Source: Psychromonas algicola
GTDB lineage: Bacteria; Pseudomonadota; Gammaproteobacteria; Enterobacterales; Psychromonadaceae
Reading direction: 5' to 3'
Assembly (NCBI RefSeq): GCF_004378355.1
Contig: NZ_SNUB01000017.1
Span: forward strand, 1-64,000
DNA length: 64,000 nt
This document shows positions 18,328 to 26,389 of this stretch, piece after piece. How positions within the stretch are numbered: position 1 is the first letter of the stretch; each line of letters begins with the position of its first letter. A program made the translations under genes and the position numbers. The notes beneath the pieces were generated by a model. It did not search any database, was not told the DNA's origin, and was given only the letters and a program-made list of their open reading frames with translations.

Positions 18328-18356
18328 ACTGCAGGAAGTATTGTTAAGGAAAGTAA

Positions 18357-19097
18357 ATGAATTCATTAAAAATAGCAGTAGCACAAATTCATTCAATTAA
18401 AGGCAATGTTGAAGAAAATACAAAAACGCATGTAAAGGCAATAGGAAAAGCCAGTTTAGAAGGCGTTCATTATATTGTTTTTCCTGAATTATCCTTGACT
18501 GGTTACGAGCCTGAACTTGCTCAACAATTAGCTTTTTCTAAACAGGATATTCGCCTAACACCATTTATTGAATCTGCAATTAAAAATAATATAAGTATTG
18601 CGCTGGGTGTTCCAATCAAAAGTCTTGGACTCCCTAAAATTGGCATTATGATTATTTCTAATAAAGGGCAAATTGATAGTTACGAAAAAATGTATTTACA
18701 TGAAGGTGAAGCGTTGTTTTTTGGTAAAGGCTCGACTCCTTGTCTATTGAATATTGCTAACACTAAAATTGCGAATGCCATTTGTGCAGATACCAACAAC
18801 CCTAAACATATACAAGCTTGCGTTCAATTAGACGCGGATATTTATATTGCCGGTGTATTAATAAGTGAAGCGGGCTATAAAGCGGATACTGCGGCTTTGG
18901 CTGAATATGCAAAACAATATAATATGCTGGTATTAATGGCGAACCATAATCAAATAACAGGCGGGTGGAAACCAATAGGGAAAAGTGCAATTTGGTCCGA
19001 ACAAGGCTTATTAGCTTGTGCTAACGAAACAGATAATGCATTGGTTATTGCTGAAAAGCTTTCCGCTGGTTGGCAGGCAAAAATCGTGACCTTGTAA
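18357..19097 (+). CDS. Carbon-nitrogen hydrolase (nitrilase superfamily)
   Basis: A 246-residue cytoplasmic amidase/nitrilase-fold enzyme. The catalytic triad is visible: Glu44 in FPELSLTGYEP, Lys111 in YEKMYLHEGE and Cys143 in NAICADTNNP. These enzymes hydrolyse non-peptide C-N bonds; the substrate cannot be named. The family motif around Lys normally reads RKxHL; here it is EKMYLHEGE, typical of the short amidohydrolase-like members. It is the only evident enzyme in this array of small unknown genes, preceded by AAGGAAAG. Confidence 0.88.
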   Translation: MNSLKIAVAQIHSIKGNVEENTKTHVKAIGKASLEGVHYIVFPELSLTGYEPELAQQLAFSKQDIRLTPFIESAIKNNISIALGVPIKSLGLPKIGIMIISNKGQIDSYEKMYLHEGEALFFGKGSTPCLLNIANTKIANAICADTNNPKHIQACVQLDADIYIAGVLISEAGYKADTAALAEYAKQYNMLVLMANHNQITGGWKPIGKSAIWSEQGLLACANETDNALVIAEKLSAGWQAKIVTL

Positions 19098-19126
19098 ACT
19101 AAAACGAGGTGTGGAGTAAATAAATC

Positions 19127-19696
19127 ATGACATTCTTTAAACGACTTATTAGTTGGTTTGCTAAATCACCCGATAGACGTCATTACGGTTATATGGTGGA
19201 GTCAAAACCTAATCCTGAAACGGGTGAATTAGAAGCGGTTCATTATTCACCTTATTATGAGTTTGAGTCGTATAGTGAAGACGGATCTATGCTTATTCGC
19301 TTAGTGATCACGCTCGGTTTAGAAAGAGTAGTCAATACTAAGTTAAGCTCAGAAAGCAGCGTTGCCGGATTTCTTGAAAGCCGTGATGAATTTTATAAAG
19401 ATGGTCTTGTGGATTGGGTTTCTGAAATTTATTTTATTAATCAATCTGAATCAGATATACAAGTTAAAGCGACGCATATTAAAGTAGGGCAGGAGGCTTT
19501 AGCACTTGAAGATGAGCTAACCATCGCGCCTTTTACATCTAGCATTACACACCCTTTACGTTCAATTAATAGTGTTTATGGCAGTGAATCTGATATTGAA
19601 ATTACGTTTATATATAAAAATAAAGAATACAAAGTTGCTGGCGTTGCAAAAAGAATGACTGTTGACGCCATTAATTTAAAGTATGCGGGCCAATAA
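19127..19696 (+). CDS. Hypothetical protein
   Basis: 189 residues, soluble, acidic, beta-rich, with a short amphipathic basic N terminus (MTFFKRLISWFAKSPDRRH) that might associate with membrane. No signal peptide and no recognised domain. It lies between the hydrolase and a short immunity-type gene, with 29 and 12 bases of spacing, so it is probably in the same transcript. Confidence 0.62.
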   Translation: MTFFKRLISWFAKSPDRRHYGYMVESKPNPETGELEAVHYSPYYEFESYSEDGSMLIRLVITLGLERVVNTKLSSESSVAGFLESRDEFYKDGLVDWVSEIYFINQSESDIQVKATHIKVGQEALALEDELTIAPFTSSITHPLRSINSVYGSESDIEITFIYKNKEYKVAGVAKRMTVDAINLKYAGQ

Positions 19697-19708
19697 GGTA
19701 AGTAAAAT

Positions 19709-20002
19709 ATGAACAATACCATGACTAAAGAGCAGGAAGCTTTGTATAAACATATTGATGAGATTCTTTTTTATAAATGGGATCCTATCGGTATTTCATC
19801 AGGCAACTGGCCGAGAAATGAATACGAATCTTATTTACCAAAGGTTTATTCGCTTGTTGTCACTAACAGTGAACCATCAATAATTGTTGATTATTTAACC
19901 CAGTCAAGAGCTCGCATGGGGTTAAGTGAATCATTAACAAAGGATACGGAAATTACTGAACTATTACTTTTAATTAGAAAAAATTATTTTGAAAAGGTTT
20001 GA
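19709..20002 (+). CDS. Small immunity-type protein with WDPIG motif
   Basis: 97 residues, all-helical in character: HIDEILFYKWDPIGISSGNWPRNEYESYLPKV. The WDPIG(I/V)S...RDEY-x2-Y pattern is one I recall from small hypothetical proteins frequent among toxin-immunity gene arrays; I cannot attach a verified family name. No catalytic residues. AAGGTAA precedes the start. Confidence 0.6.
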   Translation: MNNTMTKEQEALYKHIDEILFYKWDPIGISSGNWPRNEYESYLPKVYSLVVTNSEPSIIVDYLTQSRARMGLSESLTKDTEITELLLLIRKNYFEKV

Positions 20003-20006
20003 AGGC

Positions 20007-20645
20007 ATGAAAAAAGTATTTGTTACGTTTTTAATTTGCTTTATCAATACATGCTTTGCTGAAAACACATCCGCAATATATGGCTATGTCAAAGGTGAAT
20101 ATTTCCATCCAATGCTCTCCATTAAAGACAATAAAATACTGATAACATCGGGAATAAATATAAATACACCTGCCCAAATAAAGCCAATATTTGAAGACAA
20201 TGCGATTGTTATTAATTTAAGTGTGCCTGAAAATTATAATGAAGCATTAGGCGTTGAAGGCGGCGGAACTCGGTCTAAATTAATACAACCCCTTAATCTA
20301 GATGGTCAACAGCCAGCGCCATTTTTGTTTTTTCAAAGCATTAATTATCCCTCTATAACACGTTATAACAATGAAAGTATTAATATGAGTTTTTATCATT
20401 ATTTCTCAAAAGATGATTGGGGGCAGCATTTTGTTAATAAAGCGTTGCTTGTTAAACCAAGTAAAGAAATAGGCAATGAAACGGATGTTAATATCCACGG
20501 TTTAACTGATCTCGATAGCGATGGTAAAAAAGAAATCTGGGTTTCTTACAAACTAAGATATGGAGAAATAGGCGTTATGCTATACGAACAAAGCAATGGC
20601 GATACATGGGATTTACTGATTAACCATTGTTATTGGTGTGATTAG
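20007..20645 (+). CDS. Hypothetical secreted protein
   Basis: 212 residues from the ATG preceded by GAAGG; an earlier in-frame ATG would overlap the previous gene and lacks a site. A signal peptide ends after CFA (MKKVFVTFLICFINTCFA). The mature part is beta-rich with a DLDSDGKKEIWVSY segment that resembles the Asp-rich calcium loops of FG-GAP/VCBS-like repeats, and a Cys pair near the C terminus (HCYWCD). No family assigned. Confidence 0.65.
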   Translation: MKKVFVTFLICFINTCFAENTSAIYGYVKGEYFHPMLSIKDNKILITSGININTPAQIKPIFEDNAIVINLSVPENYNEALGVEGGGTRSKLIQPLNLDGQQPAPFLFFQSINYPSITRYNNESINMSFYHYFSKDDWGQHFVNKALLVKPSKEIGNETDVNIHGLTDLDSDGKKEIWVSYKLRYGEIGVMLYEQSNGDTWDLLINHCYWCD

Positions 20646-20661
20646 TGAAAGGTTAGGGTTG

Positions 20662-20841
20662 ATGTTAAATGTGAATGAACTTGTAGAGAAAGGTTTATTT
20701 GAAGAAAAGTTATTAACAGATAACGAGCAACTGATTTTTGCTAGTGGATTTTTAGAAAGCATCGTGGATATGCAAGGATAGGAGCATTTTTTACATACAA
20801 CTTTAAGTACGATGCTTAGTGAATTATCGGAACAAAGATGA
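20662..20841 (+). pseudogene. Small gene interrupted by an in-frame amber codon
   Basis: Starting at ATG, 39 codons (MLNVNELVEKGLFEEK...) run to a TAG at 20779, after which the same frame stays open for a further 19 codons (EHFLHTTLSTMLSELSEQ) to TGA. The peptide on both sides is helical and of similar composition, and a TGG-to-TAG change would restore DMQGWEHFL. I read it as a small array gene inactivated by a point mutation; real short genes or readthrough are alternatives. Confidence 0.5.
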
Positions 20842-20928
20842 TTTAAAGTCCGGTCAGATTTTCTTATATCTTTCTATTTTTATTATTTCTAGAAACATAT
20901 AATAAATGAAATTTAATAGGCGCATAAA

Positions 20929-21369
20929 ATGAAAAATATATTTTACTTTTCAACGACCTTGTCTCTGCTGTTATTTATCCTGTTTACTGGTTCTGGTGAA
21001 TATGCTTTTTATATAAATAACAGGCTTGAGCGAAGTGTTGATGTTGTTGGTTTTCCATTTATATGGCTGATGGATGGCGTTAATTCTTTGGAAGTAGATA
21101 TTGCAATTATTCCTTTGCTCCTCAATCTTCTTATTTATTTTATGAGCTGCAGTTTAGTGCTTTTTCCTTTTTCTACTTTTTTAAAGAAAATAAGTGAAAG
21201 ATCTAAAGCGATTAAAATTGCATTTTTCATTGTTTCATTTATTGCTATTCTCTCTTGGTTTTTGTTGATGTCTGTGAATGAAATATATTTCGTTTCTTCA
21301 TTTCCAACAGAAGGTTACGAAATGATTCTTAACAATTATCATCTTTCTTTTTATGCTTTAATTAATTAA
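20929..21369 (+). CDS. Hypothetical membrane protein
   Basis: 146 residues with about four hydrophobic segments (6-22, 38-48 weak, 59-83, 95-118). No family recognised. The ribosome site is poor (GGCGC). An 87-base AT-rich gap, including the broken small gene's end, lies upstream. Confidence 0.58.
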   Translation: MKNIFYFSTTLSLLLFILFTGSGEYAFYINNRLERSVDVVGFPFIWLMDGVNSLEVDIAIIPLLLNLLIYFMSCSLVLFPFSTFLKKISERSKAIKIAFFIVSFIAILSWFLLMSVNEIYFVSSFPTEGYEMILNNYHLSFYALIN

Positions 21370-21443
21370 TAAATTTACGAGCAGCTTTTCATGTGGCTGA
21401 ATCAATGTGTAGTCTTTAGCTATTGTAAATGGAGTTATTATTG

Positions 21444-21935
21444 ATGAATAAAATAGCAATTATTGGTTCTGGTGGTTCAGGTAAATCGACGCTTTCTATG
21501 TTATTAGGCAAACAATTGAACTTGCCTGTTTATCATCTCGATAGTTTATATTGGCGACCTGGTTGGCAAAGAATGGAAACGACTCAATGGGTAACGTTGC
21601 AGAAAGAACTGTGTAACAAAGCGCATTGGATTATAGATGGTAATTACCAAAGTACTCTTGATATTAGAATTCAAGCTTGCGATACCATCATCTTCTTAGA
21701 TGTTAACCGTTTTAAGTGTATTTATAGAGCGATTAAAAGAACATTCACAAGTAAAAATCGGCCTGATATGGGGAAAGGTTGTAATGAAAGAATTGATTTC
21801 GCCTTTATTAAATTTCTATGGCGTTACCCCAACAAAAGCCGGCCTATTCTTATTGATAAGCTCAATACAGTAGCAAAAGATAAAAGAATAATTATTGTAA
21901 GATCAGCTAAACAAGCACTTCAATTATGTAAATAA
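21444..21935 (+). CDS. P-loop kinase-like protein (DNA topology modulation / FlaR family)
   Basis: 163 residues from the ATG with GGAG upstream. It opens with Walker A GSGGSGKST, followed by the family motif PVYHLDSLYWRPGW, WIIDGNY, the IFLDVNRFKCIYRAIKRT helix and a conserved Arg (RPD) lid. It looks like an adenylate-kinase-like NTPase commonly annotated as topology modulation protein; the actual substrate is unknown. It is a typical horizontally mobile accessory gene in arrays of this sort. Confidence 0.82.
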   Translation: MNKIAIIGSGGSGKSTLSMLLGKQLNLPVYHLDSLYWRPGWQRMETTQWVTLQKELCNKAHWIIDGNYQSTLDIRIQACDTIIFLDVNRFKCIYRAIKRTFTSKNRPDMGKGCNERIDFAFIKFLWRYPNKSRPILIDKLNTVAKDKRIIIVRSAKQALQLCK

Positions 21936-21970
21936 TCGAGAATGAAGTCCTTACCGAGAAAAGGTTCGCA

Positions 21971-22291
21971 ATGTATTTAATTAACGTAAAACGAGATAGT
22001 GTAAGCATGGGGGATGATATGAATTCACCTCATGAATATACTTTTAAACTTGATGAGCATGCCTGCTTAAATAATGTATTTACTTATTTAGCAAAGAAAC
22101 GCTATCTTCCAAAAGTTCAAGGTAATGGGCATAGTTGGGATGCTACTTTTGATAATGAAAATGTTGTTCATTTTATAGCAAACCAACAAACACCAGAACA
22201 ATCAGAATTACTTACTCTGCCTATTAGTAGGTTTGCTGGTGAAGGCATTGTAGCTGTTTTCTTTAGTTATTATAGCGGCAATAAACAGTAA
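21971..22291 (+). CDS. Small hypothetical immunity-type protein
   Basis: 106 residues beginning MYLINVKRDSVSMGDDMNSPHEYTF. The RDSVxMGDDxxxPHE pattern followed by YLPKVQGNGHSW is one I associate with small proteins in immunity gene clusters, from memory only. Soluble, no signal peptide. AAAAGG precedes the start at 7 bases. Confidence 0.62.
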   Translation: MYLINVKRDSVSMGDDMNSPHEYTFKLDEHACLNNVFTYLAKKRYLPKVQGNGHSWDATFDNENVVHFIANQQTPEQSELLTLPISRFAGEGIVAVFFSYYSGNKQ

Positions 22292-22305
22292 AAAGAGCGT
22301 GTATT

Positions 22306-22578
22306 ATGAATCTAAACGATGAAATCGCAGCACTTAACTCTCTGTTAGTGAGGTATGGCGAACACAAGAAAAAGCTATCAAGTGTCAACAGTCCCTATGA
22401 TGCTAAGCGTGCATTAAAACAGTTTGCTGGTATGGGCAGCCTCAGTGATTTATATATTTGTAAAATGAATGGGCATAATATCGATCAAGGCGAAGAAGCT
22501 TCTGTGAATACGACGATTCATAACCATTTAAATAATATTCGACTAGCATGCGCAGATTTAACAACTAACAATACCTAA
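22306..22578 (+). CDS. DUF6966-like small protein (copy 1)
   Basis: 90 residues, helical. The segment KQFAGMGSLSDLYI matches the GGMGS(L/F)ND signature I recall for DUF6966 and is shared with the protein two genes on (AYGGMGSFNDVFW). Family name is from memory. It has no obvious catalytic residues. The two paralogues lie side by side, 14 and 52 bases from neighbours. Confidence 0.65.
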   Translation: MNLNDEIAALNSLLVRYGEHKKKLSSVNSPYDAKRALKQFAGMGSLSDLYICKMNGHNIDQGEEASVNTTIHNHLNNIRLACADLTTNNT

Positions 22579-22630
22579 CTGTATTTGCTATAAAGTGAAT
22601 GCGGTAACTCAAATTCAAGTAAGGAATATT

Positions 22631-22885
22631 ATGTTTGACGACATGTTATCAGAAATGATCGAACTACTTAAAAAATCAGGAAATGAACATTGGACTAATT
22701 GGTTTCAAATTGCCTATGACTTTAACCAATCAGGCAAAGCGTCTGAGTCTTATCGCAAAGTGTTAGGTGCTTATGGTGGAATGGGAAGTTTCAATGATGT
22801 TTTTTGGAATTTACCTGAAACTGAATTTGCTAGATTAGAGTATTTAAAAGGTGAAATTTGGAATTATGCTAAAGCCAATGTTTAA
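22631..22885 (+). CDS. DUF6966-like small protein (copy 2)
   Basis: 84 residues from the ATG preceded by TAAGGA; an upstream GTG would add 12 residues without a ribosome site. Helical, acidic: HWTNWFQIAYDFNQSGK then YGGMGSFNDVFWNLPE. It is a clear relative of the preceding small protein in the GMGS core but diverged elsewhere. Probably an immunity-type or accessory protein; no toxin is nearby. Confidence 0.7.
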   Translation: MFDDMLSEMIELLKKSGNEHWTNWFQIAYDFNQSGKASESYRKVLGAYGGMGSFNDVFWNLPETEFARLEYLKGEIWNYAKANV

Positions 22886-22905
22886 TAAAATAAAAGGTAA
22901 TTTTT

Positions 22906-23304
22906 ATGCAAGCTGAACGACATATTTTATCTAGTCATGAACAACTTATCGCTTTATTTTTAGAAGTTAAAAAGGCTTATGAGCACTTTGATGGCGATTA
23001 TGCTAAAAGTCGTTATGGTGCTTATAACATGTTGAAAGATATGCCTGAATATGAGTTAGCGTATTCACCTTATATCGAGATTGCTAAGGAATGTGAAAGG
23101 AGCTCTATTAGTTTAAAGCAAAGCCCTGAAACTGGTCGTTTGTACGCATGGAATGCCAATGTCGCCGGGCATGGGCCGAAACTTGAGTTAAGAGCAGTGA
23201 CACTAGAACATGTTGAAGATAAAGCGTTGATGAAACTGTATCATGAAAACTGGGCTTATGAATTAGGTTGTCATATCGACCTTGATGCGGCTTATGAAAT
23301 ATAA
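22906..23304 (+). CDS. Hypothetical protein
   Basis: 132 residues, soluble, acidic. N-terminal helices (HEQLIALFLEVKKAYEHFDGDYAKSRYGAY) then a His/Asn-containing middle (AWNANVAGHGPKLEL). No family recognised. AAAAGG ribosome site, 20 bases after the previous gene. Confidence 0.62.
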   Translation: MQAERHILSSHEQLIALFLEVKKAYEHFDGDYAKSRYGAYNMLKDMPEYELAYSPYIEIAKECERSSISLKQSPETGRLYAWNANVAGHGPKLELRAVTLEHVEDKALMKLYHENWAYELGCHIDLDAAYEI

Positions 23305-23335
23305 CGTTTTTAAGTGATTCACAAAGGAAAATAAA

Positions 23336-23656
23336 ATGGAGCTTGAACAATACTTCCATCAAGGAAGGATTACATTAGAAATCGTTCCACATGAAATGAA
23401 AATGTCTCATTGGGTTTATGCGCCAACATTAACCGACACTTTATCTGATCATTGTTACTTTAATTTAACCAATAAAGTTTGGGATTTGATTTCAGCTAAA
23501 GAAGATGAAAGTTCTATTACTTTGTTATTAAGAAAGTATTCCAAAGACTTACAAGAATATGAGATTCAAATTTTTATAGATAAAAATGAAGCCTTAATTA
23601 ATGGTAAAGCAATTTCTGTATTTGAAATAGACACCTTTTTAAATCATTCGGCGTAA
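23336..23656 (+). CDS. Hypothetical protein, last of the first array
   Basis: 106 residues, soluble, alternating strands (HWVYAPTLTDTLSDHCYFNL, SSITLLLRKYSKDLQEYEIQIFID). It reminds me of small DUF-type immunity proteins but I cannot assign a family. AAAGGA precedes the start. It is followed by the only strong plus-strand terminator of the array. Confidence 0.62.
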   Translation: MELEQYFHQGRITLEIVPHEMKMSHWVYAPTLTDTLSDHCYFNLTNKVWDLISAKEDESSITLLLRKYSKDLQEYEIQIFIDKNEALINGKAISVFEIDTFLNHSA

Positions 23657-23687
23657 ACAAGTCGCCTTAAACATTTTAATAACAGTC

Positions 23688-23721
23688 GTGATAGTTAGCT
23701 AGTCGTTAACTATCACTTTTT
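23688..23721 (+). terminator. Terminator ending the first small-gene array
   Basis: Stem GTGATAGTTA / TAACTATCAC with a 9-base loop and a T5 tail. No comparable terminator was seen between the chemoreceptor terminator and here, so the preceding small genes could be read as one long transcript. It also faces the convergent MFS gene. Confidence 0.85.
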
Positions 23722-23739
23722 ATCTTATTGATGCTTTAG

Positions 23740-24966
23740 CTAGCTTTCCTGAGGTAATGGTTTTTCATGAATAAAAGCTTGATGAGTTGAGCTGCCTTTT
23801 AGCTTGTGCATCACCAAGGCCGCGATCAATAGGGTGATTCCTACAATAGCAAAACCCCATTCAATCACCTGAAAATAACTTAAAAAGGCAATAATCACAT
23901 AGCTTAAACTTTGCGCCAGTGTGGAAAATAATTTTAACCCACCGTCAACTCTTCCACGTTGTTCAATCGCAATCACATTGTGCATTTTATTAATTCTGGC
24001 AATTCGGTTATAGGAATTAAAAAAGCCTAAAAGAAGAGTGAGTAAAATGATCACAACCGGAGCAAGGTAAGAGCCCATCAATAACAAAGCAACTCCCATA
24101 GCCAACATTGATACTATCATTGCATTTTCATGGTTATAACGCTGTAAAAGACGCGCAATCACTAATCCTGTTAATAATGCGCCGAGTCCATAGCTCATCT
24201 TCCATGTTGCAAACCAAGTACCGCTAATACCTTCTGCAGCAAAGTAAATAGGTACCAGTTTGACTAAAAAGGTAAGCACAGGATAAGACAAACACGACAG
24301 TGCTAAAAATAAATAAAAGCGGCTTTGTTTTGCAAAAATGCTTTTACTTTCTACAAGCTGCTTAAAAAAGCTTTCTTTTTTAGAAGACCTAAGCTGATGA
24401 ATATAAGGCGTTGCGATATAACAAATTGCAGATAAAAATGACGCGATGACGGCAAGTAATGAAAATTCCAACATAGACCAATGTTCAAGTAAAATAATGC
24501 CTAGTGCGCCTGCGCCTAATGTGGTGCCTTGCATAACCATTTCTTGATAGCTTGATATTTGTGCATATTCCTTTTGGCGATAATTTTCCTGCGTAAAGGC
24601 ATTATTACAACTCCACGCTAAATCATTAGTTAACCAAAATATTAACTGAGCAAAGGCTAATACCCAAGCCGATTCAAGGTGATTGTAATAAGCGATAAAT
24701 ACAACCAAAGCGGCGCTAACTTGTAACACTTGCATGATAATTAAAATATTTTTACGTGAATGGCGATCAATGAGTGTTGCAAAAAACGGAGTGACAACAA
24801 AAGATAGGGAAGTACAAACTAACGCTGTGATTGCTACAAAAGTCCCCATATTAGGTTCGGCTAACATCACCCAAGGTAATGCCATCATAAACATGCCTGA
24901 TGATATGCCATCAAAAAATCGTGCTGATAAATAAGGAACTGTTCTTTTTTTCATCTTCTTTTCCAT
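23740..24966 (-). CDS. MFS transporter under SoxR control
   Basis: Inner-membrane transporter of 408 residues with about 12 hydrophobic segments. The cytoplasmic loop 2-3 motif LIDRHSRKNILI is visible. It looks like a drug or small-molecule exporter of the enterobactin-exporter-like branch; the substrate is unknown. The gene is divergent from soxR and its promoter contains a SoxR box between -35 and -10, so it should be induced by redox-cycling compounds. A second Met at residue 5, preceded by GGAAAAGAAG, is an equally good start. Confidence 0.88.
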   Translation of the reverse strand: MEKKMKKRTVPYLSARFFDGISSGMFMMALPWVMLAEPNMGTFVAITALVCTSLSFVVTPFFATLIDRHSRKNILIIMQVLQVSAALVVFIAYYNHLESAWVLAFAQLIFWLTNDLAWSCNNAFTQENYRQKEYAQISSYQEMVMQGTTLGAGALGIILLEHWSMLEFSLLAVIASFLSAICYIATPYIHQLRSSKKESFFKQLVESKSIFAKQSRFYLFLALSCLSYPVLTFLVKLVPIYFAAEGISGTWFATWKMSYGLGALLTGLVIARLLQRYNHENAMIVSMLAMGVALLLMGSYLAPVVIILLTLLLGFFNSYNRIARINKMHNVIAIEQRGRVDGGLKLFSTLAQSLSYVIIAFLSYFQVIEWGFAIVGITLLIAALVMHKLKGSSTHQAFIHEKPLPQES

Positions 24967-24988
24967 GCTTTTTATTTTTATTGCTGCT

Positions 24989-25019
24989 AGTCTAATACCT
25001 CAAGTTAGGTTGAGGTGAA
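24989..25019 (-). promoter_or_regulatory. SoxR-activated promoter of the MFS gene
   Basis: An 18-base near-palindrome CCTCAAGTTAGGTTGAGG (24998-25015) nearly equals the SoxR box of E. coli soxS. On the minus strand it lies between TTCACC (-35) and TAGACT (-10) with a 19-base spacer, the overlong spacer typical of MerR-family activated promoters. Transcription runs leftward into the MFS gene about 20-30 bases downstream. Confidence 0.9.
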
Positions 25020-25076
25020 GTTTTATTTTTTGAAAGTTATAAAATATTTTAAATACTGATTAATGGAATAAAAAAC

Positions 25077-25514
25077 ATGGAAATGAGCGTCGGTCAAATT
25101 GCCAAAAGAGCTGGGGTTAACGTGTCTACTTTACACTTTTATGAGGAAAAAGGGCTCATTGAAAGTTGGCGTAATTCGGGAAATCAACGTCGCTATGATC
25201 GCAGTGTGTTAAGGCGTATTGCCGTCATTAAAACAGCACAGCAATTAGGCATGTCATTACAAGAAGTGGCTCTAGCGATTCAACACTTTCCTAAAAACCA
25301 TGCGCCGACGGATCAAGAGTGGGGCGTGATGGCTGATATTTGGAAGACACAATTAGACGAACGCATTCGTCGATTACAAGTATTACGCGATAACTTGAAT
25401 GAATGCATTGGTTGCGGGTGTTTATCCAATAGTAAATGTCGGTTAAGAAATCCTGAAGATATTTTAGCAAAAGAAGGTAATGGTTCGATTGTGTTAAAAG
25501 AGGCTTATCAATAA
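25077..25514 (+). CDS. soxR: Redox-sensitive regulator SoxR
   Basis: 145-residue MerR-family activator. Residues 4-70 are the winged helix-turn-helix (VGQIAKRAGVNVSTLHFYEEKGLI, NQRRYDRSVLRRIAVIK), then the dimer helix (about 80-108), then the [2Fe-2S] cluster motif Cys110-x2-Cys113-x-Cys115-x5-Cys121 that senses superoxide-type or redox-cycling stress. It is divergent from an MFS pump rather than soxS, the arrangement common outside enterics, where SoxR directly regulates efflux genes. Confidence 0.95.
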   Translation: MEMSVGQIAKRAGVNVSTLHFYEEKGLIESWRNSGNQRRYDRSVLRRIAVIKTAQQLGMSLQEVALAIQHFPKNHAPTDQEWGVMADIWKTQLDERIRRLQVLRDNLNECIGCGCLSNSKCRLRNPEDILAKEGNGSIVLKEAYQ

Positions 25515-25700
25515 AACGTTTAATTTTTTTGATGTTTTAATTGCTTATCTTGATGCAAATCTTGAGTGTTAAAGTATACTGCTAAACGGTGTTTTTTATA
25601 CGTAAAAATGAGTATGTATACTTTATATTATGATTGTAATATTGAATGGAAATATTTTACAATAAATAGTTTTTGTTAATTTTTTATCAAGGAGGTGTGA

Positions 25701-26366
25701 GTGAATATGAAATTATTGCTATGGGGTGTTATTCTCATTATTGCTCTAGCTCCATTTTTAGATTCGTTAGATACTCCCTATATTGGTTCTTTTATTCTTT
25801 CTCCTTATTTGACGTATATATCAGTAGCTGTTACACCAATCATTGCATTATATGCATATTCGGGAGTTAAAAAGTCGCTTGAATTGCAAGATTCAGAGTT
25901 GAAAATCATATCAAATGAAAACAAAAAGCAAGAAATAATTCGTTGTCTAGAAAAATATGAAGTTCTAATAAAAGAGTCGTTATTAAATTATAAACAAACG
26001 TTTATTACAGAACAAATAAATGAAGATCAAGAATGTAATGAGTATGATTTTTATCAGGTAATGACAATGTTGTTATTTGAAACTGTTTATGAACAAACAG
26101 TTAAGCCCAAAAATTATTACGTTGAAAAAAGCAGTATCCCAAAAACATTTAAAGAGAATATGATGTTCGAAGCTATCGTTATTACATCGTTGCATGTTTC
26201 TAGAGTTGCGGAATATATTCATGAATATAAAAAAATATCAGACGATAATTTAGCTGTTGGATTTTATTATAACAAGTACAGAGTTTTAGCTAAGCGTTTG
26301 AAAATATTGGGATATATTAACCAAGGAACGTATTGTTTTTGGGAAGAAAAACTTAATAATTTTTAA
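25701..26366 (+). CDS. Hypothetical membrane protein with coiled-coil
   Basis: 221 residues from a GTG with a very strong AAGGAGGTG site 5 bases away; an ATG two codons later is possible. Two membrane helices (about 4-20 and 30-54) are followed by a charged helical segment (KKSLELQDSELKIISNENKKQEIIRCLEKYEVL) and a mostly helical cytoplasmic domain. It lies just ahead of a frameshifted gene and may form a pair with it. No family recognised; phage-resistance or phage-derived origin is possible but unsupported. Confidence 0.65.
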   Translation: MNMKLLLWGVILIIALAPFLDSLDTPYIGSFILSPYLTYISVAVTPIIALYAYSGVKKSLELQDSELKIISNENKKQEIIRCLEKYEVLIKESLLNYKQTFITEQINEDQECNEYDFYQVMTMLLFETVYEQTVKPKNYYVEKSSIPKTFKENMMFEAIVITSLHVSRVAEYIHEYKKISDDNLAVGFYYNKYRVLAKRLKILGYINQGTYCFWEEKLNNF

Positions 26367-26389
26367 TTTACTATAAGAGGATATCATTA

